Origin: Trogon surrucura
Taxonomy: Eukaryota > Chordata > Aves > Trogoniformes > Trogonidae
Assembly: GCA_020746105.1 (NCBI GenBank)
Contig: CM036618.1
Location: 108,760,622-108,824,621, forward strand
Length of the DNA stretch: 64,000 nucleotides
Reading direction: 5' to 3'
Program-made: the position numbers and the translations under genes
The notes under the pieces: generated by a model
Database searches by the model: none
Seen by the model: only the letters and a program-made list of their open reading frames with translations
What the model was told of the DNA's origin: nothing
Shown here: one piece after another, positions 12,801 to 21,800 of the stretch
How the letters are laid out: the number at the start of each line of letters is the position of its first letter
How positions within the stretch are numbered: the first letter of the stretch is position 1

Positions 12801-15800
12801 AGTGATGGGAAGTCAGACCTTATAACTGCCTTCTAAAAATTTCTCTTTGAAAGTCCTTCATGCTCACTGAGGGAAGAAGTGTCTACCAGTGAGTGACCTG
12901 GTGGCTTATGTAAGGCAGGAATCAGGTCTAGCATGGCATGATTTAGTAAAGGAAATGTAGCAAAGCAGAGAGGGTCTGCTAAATCCAGCTAGGCTTTTCA
13001 AATGGCTATCGGAGCGATTTGTTTAGGCTTTCCACTACCTCATAATCTTTTTTAGTTGGCTTGTATATACAATTGAATAGTGCAGGCAATTGCTTCTATA
13101 ATGCCTCGGGGAGCATTTTCAGTTTCTATTTCTTCTTCTCAAGACCTGTAAACAAAGCCAACCTTTCATAAAAATTCCTGATTAACTCAGTCTATATCGC
13201 ATTCAGGTATTTCTTTTTTGCTTTGATACCTAAGCTGTCTGAGGGAAGCATAGTACTGAGTTGTGATGAAAGCCTCATGAGTATACAAGTGATGTTCTTT
13301 CCTTGCAGGCAAAATCGCTGGAAGAAGAGAGGAATGTGCATCATTCCTACCAAATTTGGCATCAGTTTCACTATCCCATTTCTGAACCAGGTCTGTGTCA
13401 TTCAACCTTTTCAGTAGAGAAGCTAGAGTTATTCTGACTCCACCAGGCCCTTCTCTATTTGCACCAAACTGGAGCTTTCCAGAGAAGTAGTAAATTGGTT
13501 AAGAAGGAACACACGTTTTTCAAACCAAAATGAGCAACACAGCAGTTACCAGTTTATACTGTCCAAAAGACACCAGAATGCAGCTATGATTCAATGGTGT
13601 TGTGTTCCCTGCCTATCCCCTCTTCCTCAACAGTTGAAACACGGTTCCTGTGTTTGACCTGATTGATGGACTGTCAGTGAAGTTAGCGAGTCCAGGTGAA
13701 GGGTCCATCTCTGTTTCACAGGGGCAAATTTGAGTTGCTGAACATGCTTTCTGAGCTGAAAATACTGACTGAGGTTTGCTATATCATTGGAACTTCTAGT
13801 GAGTTGGTGAGACTAAAGCAAACTCACCTCAGTTGGAAACTAGTGGCTTTAGTTACACTGAAGAACACTGGTCTAGTTCAAAATTAATTCTCTCTGTAGG
13901 TTGTAACTAAAATCTGCTAAGTACTTCACAGTTCTTTTATGATGACTCTTGGATTAATGTTCCCTTTTACAGGCTGGAGCTCTGGTCCATGTGTATACAG
14001 ATGGTTCTGTATTACTTACACATGGCGGGACTGAGATGGGTCAAGGACTTCACACCAAAATGATTCAGGTAATAATGAGTTTGGACAGAATGAGACATCT
14101 TTTCAGGAAAATTACACTCACTCTATTGCCTCAGACAGCTTGACACTTCCTCTCTGTATGCCTATGTAGGGTAACAAATCACTAATCCACCTTAATTGTT
14201 TTAATAGCAGTGCTAGATTTCTACAGTATTATCACAATTAAGTATGAGAATTAGAATCTTCTTCATCTTAGCTCTCGTTATGTAGATAATGCAGGTTATG
14301 CTTAAAATCTGGCTTCTCTGGCAATTTCATTTTGTCACATAAAATTAGTCCTATTCTATATTGCAAACATATTAATCTGTGTATGCTAACGCCTTTATAG
14401 TTAAAAAGACCTAAGGGAGCAATATTGCTTTGGCAAGGAAACGAAAGGGAAACCTAATAGGGCTCTTTATCCTCTGATTCTCGTAATTGTTGAGAGAATT
14501 TAATCTCACAATAGGGAAGTGAATGTCTGTCATTGTGGCAAAAGTGTACGTGTACATCACACACATTCAGCCTGTGAAGAGCAACCTTAGTAACATTCTG
14601 GCTAGCTCTCAGTGACTGAATCAACTGAGTCTTCAAGAAAAATGAAATTTAGGATGCGAGAATGTAGAGATTGCACAGCGTGGATCCTAGCAGTGTAAGC
14701 AATGAATGATAATGGTCACGTATAAGAAGAGCTGCTTACCAATTGTTTACCTTTGCTCTGCAGGTTGCTAGCAGGTCACTGGGAATCCCCACCTCCAAAA
14801 TTCACATCAGTGAGACCAGCACAAACACTGTCCCAAACACCTCCCCAACAGCTGCATCTGTCAGTTCGGACATCAACGGAATGGCTGTCCACGTATGGAA
14901 ACTGAGTTACTTAAACTAGTTTGTTGTAAGCTAGGACTCTGGAATGTGAAAAGTTGATGCATATTTATCTATTGCTTAAGGAAAGGATAACCATCAAAAG
15001 GCAACGCACTATGGATAACTTCATAAATCATAACTTCCTTACCTGCTGTAACTACCGGTGGTGTGGGATGATGAGTGACTACATGTTTTTTTCAAGTTGT
15101 TTGAAACTCGGTCCTTTTGTAGTTCTAAAATGGTTCAGGATTACTCAAAATGAACAGACACAAAGCATCTAAATAGCTACTTTTTTAGTCATTAATGCAG
15201 CCTTATCTACAACAACTATATTGTGCTGCAAATATTAATAGCAGATGGTTTGTGGGCTGTGCTCCAGAACCAAAGTTCTCCATGTGTTGATACGCTCAGA
15301 GCAAACACCCTTCTGTAGCAACGGATGGTCGTGACTGTCTCTGACATGGTGGAGTTACCAATGCTTTTATTTGCAGGGTATGTGATTTTTTTTTCCATTG
15401 AGTATGTTACTATAGGTCATTCTCAGGTTTAAACAGAAGGGCAAATGTAACCTGTAAAGTAAAATCATCAGGCTGTTTTTATTCTCTGCACAGCTTGTCT
15501 GAGTAGGTTGAATTTTGGCAAAAATGAGGATTTTTTGTCAGTGTTATGGGATCATCTTTCTAGATATGCTAAGATGTCCTCCTGTGACTTGGTACAGATA
15601 AAGTTTCTGTATAAATGGGTGGACTTCTGATAGTTTGTGTCATGGTCTGGAAAGTTCTGTGCTGTATCTGGGATTCCCTTCTGCAATTAGCACAGACAAT
15701 GTGCTTTAAAATGCTTTTCAGTCAAGCTTTACTCCTATATAGCAAGACATCTGTTAGTGAACTTCGTTCCTTTTTATGATATGCTGAAGTCCTAAAGGCA

Positions 15801-18800
15801 ATATTGATTTAAGCAGAAGGTTCTTTGAAACTTTTATAGGGCTCTTACTACTATAAGCAGACTTTTCAAATCTTAAAACACTGCTTCTCTCTCCCTTTTT
15901 TTCTAGAATGCGTGTCAGACTATCTTAAAAAGACTCGAGCCCATCAAACAGTCTAATCCCAAAGGATCCTGGGAAGACTGGGTAAGCTGTTTGTTATCTG
16001 TCGTGAGGCAACTGGCCATTGCCAGAGATTGCTTTAACTGGCAAATGTTGTGTGCAGGTCTATCTTTCAGGCCTTCTGCACCTTGCTAGCAGAGATTTGA
16101 GCCAAGGCAGTGAAACAGAAAGCTGGCAAGGGAAGTAGCCAAAATTTGCAAGAAGCCATCCCTAAAACATCAGTTATGAGTTTAATACTGAAATTTTTCC
16201 TGAGACATGCCTGTGACAGACTGGACCAAATAGAAGTCTTGAGTGGTTACCTGTATCTTTCTAGTCAGGCTACAGTCTTGGACAGGAAGGAACTTGATTT
16301 GTAGTGAAGGGATTCCATGACAAAGATGACTCTTTGCTGAGCTGCCATCCACCTCCTGCAGTGCTCCTTGACAGCTATATCTCTGTAACTCAATAGTAAG
16401 AGATTGGTGCTGTAAGGCGCCCAGGCCACTTTCAGATCCAAGCTCTTCTCTTCATGGGAGGAGCTTTGACTTTGTGTTTTGGAAGTCAGGATAGGATTTC
16501 CCCTGGCCTCACTGTAGCCAAGATGACCATTGATTTAACCTTTGTGTCTGACCTTGAATGTCTCACCTGTACCTGAGAGCCAGACAAACAAGAGCAAGTC
16601 CTATCCCTCTTGCCAATGGGCAAGTTCTACTCTTGGTAGCTGCTGACGGGGCTATTTGGGGAAGCAGCTGCGTCATGATGTTTCCCTTGGCACTGCTGGT
16701 GCCAGGTAGCGACAGCTGTCTGTCACTGGACACCTTCTATTCATGCTCTCCTGGAAATGTGTTTTGGGTAGCTATTTTGCAGGGATTGGTTGGATAATTG
16801 CTGTTTTCAGACTCCTGTTCACTTTTTGCCAGATTAAAGCTGCTTATGTGAACTGTATTAGCCTGTCAGCCACGGGATTTTACAGGTGAGTGAATATTCA
16901 CACCGCAAAGGCACAGATCTTATTTGATCACATCCCCAGAAATTCTAGAAGGATTTACAGCCCTTATACCCCTGCCACTGCTCTAACTTAGGGCTGCATT
17001 CCTTTTCCTACACAGAAATGTTAAGCTGAGGTTAACAGTCTCCGGGCTGGGGAGAACTGGTTCTTGATGGACCACAACTCTTGGGGCCAAGTTCAGCTCT
17101 CATGTAAATCTGAAGTACATCTAACCTCACTGTAGCTGACCTAGGCCTGAGGAGGCATAAATGAAACCAGAGCTTTGCCTGGGGCTCTCTTCTGTGTCAA
17201 CCTCGTGATCTAGTGCTGCACTAGAACCGTCATACAGGGGAAAAAGGGGGCAGGGGTTGCCCTTGAGAACAGATTGATTTACGGCGACTGGCTGGAGCAG
17301 AATTCTCTCTGTTGTGGCATGAGAAGATACCAGCACTATCAATTTCATTCTGGCACTTTTAACTCTTGCTTGCTCCTGTGCAGTTCTGAAATGAGGCACT
17401 TTCCTTAGTCAGCTTCATTGCTGGAGGAAAACAGATCCATCATCTTTGAGGCAAAGGGTTTGACATAAAAAACTAAACACAGGGTTGAGAAGAGGCTGTT
17501 TAGGACTAAAATACAGTATGAGCTCATTTCTGTTGCAGCTCTGAAATTTGTTTTTCTCTCAACTGAGTGACTGTCAGTATTTTAATAAACCAGTTTTCGG
17601 ATAAGGTATAAGTAGCTAGATACCAAGTTTGACATGCACTGTGCTTAAAATCAGTTCTTGGCTTAATCCAGGTTCTGGTTCAACTTGACTATGCTCTGAA
17701 ATTTAATGACCCACAAGAAATGTTCAGCTGCACTCTAAAAGCAAAAGATTTGCTACTGGATCAGTGGGAATGAGTTCATAATAGTTATCACAAGCCCTGA
17801 GATTCATGGGAAAATGAAGACGGCTAAAATAATTGGACAGTTTCAGTTAGATTTTGGAATGCAGAGCAACTTCCACAGATTTCTCTTCATAGTTGTTTAC
17901 ACTTTTAATTTCTGCGTGGGCTTGACAGAAAGCATGAAACAAAAGTGAATAAGGATTTCAATAAGTTGCAACATGTTTATATCCATTTTGACTGTGTGGT
18001 TTTGTTTTTCTTCATATCAAGAATTCCTGACCTTGGCTACGACTTTGAAAAGAATGAAGGGAAACCATTCTGCTACTTCAGTTACGGTGTTGCTTGCTCT
18101 GAGGTTGAGATAGATTGCCTGACGGGTGATCACAAGGTGAGGGGGTCAGCAGTGAAATAGCCCTCTGTGTTTAGGTGAAGGAAACATTCACAGGGAGTTA
18201 GAACAAACATTGGGTGTTAGCGTGTGCCTGGCTCTGTCATTGGTCTGGTGTGACCTTCAGTAAATTTCTTAACTCCACAGCGCAACAATCTGTAAAGCAT
18301 AATAAAATGATAATTATCTACCCTGCGGGGATATTAGGAGGCTTAATGAACGATTGCAAAAGTTATTGGATTTGCTTAAGTAAGAGATAGCAGGACTGTG
18401 TTAGCACAAAGGAACAGAAACATACTGGAACTAAGTTAATCATTAAAAATAGCACTGAAGACATTTAGAAAGAAAGAAAAAAGAAAAAAGAAAAATCATC
18501 AGAATCTGACCTAGTTGTTTAAGCTGAGGTACAGAGCACTGATGCTAGGAACTTGGAACTTATATAAATGGGGTCCATTTGCTCTGTGGGGAAAACTGCA
18601 GTGACTTCCTTTGGTTTACTTTAGGGATGAACTCAGAGTAAAAGTCAGTATGAAGAGTTGAGCTGAGATAGATTGTTTAACACTTGTCAAGTGTGGGTAG
18701 TGGGTGGGTGCATTACTCCTCCTGGTACAAGCCCATGGTGTGCCAGTTTCAATGTTCTGTGCTGATTTATTCTTCACTTCTGCCTTTTAGAACATTCGCA

Positions 18801-21800
18801 CAGATATTGTTATGGATGTTGGTACCAGTCTGAATCCAGCCATAGATATAGGACAGGTAAGTGAAGTAGTATTGCTGTTTCCACTATGTTAAAGTGATCA
18901 TACTGTTCTCAGGCTTTTCTAGATGAGATCCCTCTCCGGGTCATGTCTTTGCAAATGGAGCATTTTAAACTTGGATATTCAGTGAGGCATTTTAGGCTAG
19001 CTATGAAAAGCAGTTTGACCTACACTCACCTATGCGATAGGCATAGAATTATGTAAGGAAATATCCTATCGCTTTTTTGTTTTCCCTTGGATATTAAGAC
19101 TACAGGATGTTCTCTGACTGCTACCACACTGATGCTTTTCAGCATCTGCCTTGCCTAAGGAGTGAATCTGGATAATATGAAGGAATAATTTCATCCTAGG
19201 CTTAGTTTCTACAATGTGACATGTGAGACCAAATCTCACACTTGATTTTTTTGATACTTTTCTCTGTCAATATCAAGCCCTATTTAATTCAGTGAACATT
19301 CTTCTGTGAATAAAGGGTGATAGATTCTGTGCTCCAGCTGCTCCAGCTGCTGTTGTGTAGAGATCTCAACAGGAACTTGGACCGGTCACTTAGCTTGCAA
19401 ATTCCTTGGGCAGGGGCAAGCTTACTTCCGTATTTTGTGCAATAATTATCACATTGATACCTGTCAGCAAATAAAGGTAATAAACACAGGGTTATTTGAT
19501 ATACCAAGAGATGAATTGTTAGACATTCGCACATGCTCATCTAGCCATCTTATCTCCCTTGCTGACTCTATATGTTGATATAGTGTAATTCCAGTGAAAC
19601 TGCTGCAGGATTTGGGGTTTACAAGAAAGCACGAGTTGCAGAGCTCTGCTACACTTAAAATTAAATTTATTTGAAAGTGATATTCTTTTCAGAAAGAGAC
19701 CCTTTTTTTTTTTTTTTTTTTGAAGTGGCCAAGGGGAAAAGGAGCCTCTGTCTTTAACAGCTTGTCAGTTTGTGTGTGAGAGTAAGAGCTGGGTTATACA
19801 GAGTCTGTTGGAGAGATCTCAATTACCTATGTCCTCCTAAAACTTACAGTAGAAAAATTATTCAAATAAGCCTTTAGTACTTGAATGGATATGGGAGTGT
19901 TTGCAGGTGACTGTGCTCATGACCTGAGAATATGCAGTATTTAGGAAAGCATTTATACTGAAATAGAAAGCATAAAATAGTTTGTTTTCATAAGTATCAT
20001 CTTCAGTCCTTTTAATCTTCTTGTCCTTTGAACTATCAGCGAGTACAATTCATTCAGTGCTAATTGGTCTGTGAGGAAATCAGTATTTTCACATTGATTT
20101 ACTTTTTTCTTGCTTTATCAGAAAGTTCCTGTCCTATCTGTTTGCATGTATTTGTAAATTGCTTCACCTGCCAGGGATACACAGCCACATCTGTATGGGA
20201 ACAGCAGAATTGTGCAAAAGTGCCAAGCTGTACTCAGCAGAAGGGACAAGGATTCAGAGATAAAAAGTGGGAAACTAGTCAGGAGAGGAGGGCTGAAAAC
20301 TGTGGTGGAAATCACTGCTGTTTGCTCTTGTGCAGCGAAGAGCAACGACAACAAAAAACACAACGTAACCTTGTTTGAATCTCTCTGTAGATAGAAGGAG
20401 CATTTGTCCAAGGTCTTGGTCTCTTCACCATGGAGGAGCTGCGCTATTCTCCCGAAGGGAACTTGTACACTCGAGGACCTGGGATGTACAAAATCCCAGC
20501 ATTTGGAGACATCCCAACAGAATTCTATGTGTCACTTCTCCGTGACTGTCCAAACAGCAAGGCTGTTTATTCATCCAAGGTACATCTCTGAGATCTGCGG
20601 GCCTCTTACTGCTCTATAATTCTGTGAAGCCAAGCGTAATAAATTAGTGATGCGTGTTTCTAAATAGTTAATCTTGTTATTCTGGGGTCAGGATGTTTTC
20701 CCATTCCTCACCAAAAATATGAATACTGCCTTTTTAGTTAGGAAGAACTGAAATAGCCTTCATGTTGCCACCCTGATTGTCCATTAAGGAGAACTGAAGT
20801 GCCTTTGCTCTGCTGGTTCTGCTCTAACAGAGGCTGTCAGCCTCCCCTTGTGTGTCAGCTCCCTGGCTGCCCACCCCTGGCACCCGAGCCACCACTGCAA
20901 GTATCACTCCCAGCAGCGTCATTTCCCCAGATCTGATACACCAAGATTTTGTGTCTGAGTTTTCATGTTTTGCTTTCTTTGCCATTTCACAGTGTTCATG
21001 TCACCCTTAAAGGTGCGTTATTAATCCACGTCGTCTTCAGCTGTTTCCATGGCAGTCAGCTCATCAGGACAGGTTGCCCTCTCCTGCCACTCCAAGGTTT
21101 TCTTGGGCTGTGCAGAGTGAGGGCTGTGCAGAGCAGGGCTGGATATACAGCATCAATTAAATTGCTTTACTTATGGCTCAACAGAGCATTTGGAGAGGCC
21201 TCTCAGCATCCTTATCTGTATATGCCTGGCCTGCCTCTTTACAGTTTCCCATTTCCCCTCCGTCCACAGGAACACTTTCACTAATGAGGAGAACTTTCTG
21301 GGTGGTTAGTGCTGATGACAGAATTAAGAAAAAAGGGGCTGGCAGGGACCTCAGTATGAGATAACATGTGTGTAATTCCTGAGAGGGGCATTCCTGCTGG
21401 TTTGCAAGGACTTCCAGTGGTGGAGCATCATGCTTTCTGCCCAGACAGCTCGCTGATGCCTTATTGCCTTGTTGCAATTTTAGCACCTTCCAAAAGACTG
21501 TGGGAATGGGTTAGTCCCTTTTTTCCTTCACATCAACCTTGCAGTGTCAGAAAGCTTGTGGTTTCCTACTGTCTTCTTTAAGTGGACTGGGGGTTGCTTT
21601 AGCTCAGTCTTCCCTCACTGATCACACCTGGCAGACTGGAGGCTGTTTTAGCTTTGATTTTTCCTCACTGATCACGTCTGGTAGACTGAAAGGCAAGGGG
21701 CTGTTTTGGCTCGGCCCTTCTCTCCTGATGACATCTGTGAGACCGAGCAGTTACAAAGAAGGAATGAGGAGTGCAAACAATTCCTGATTGTCATATAGAG

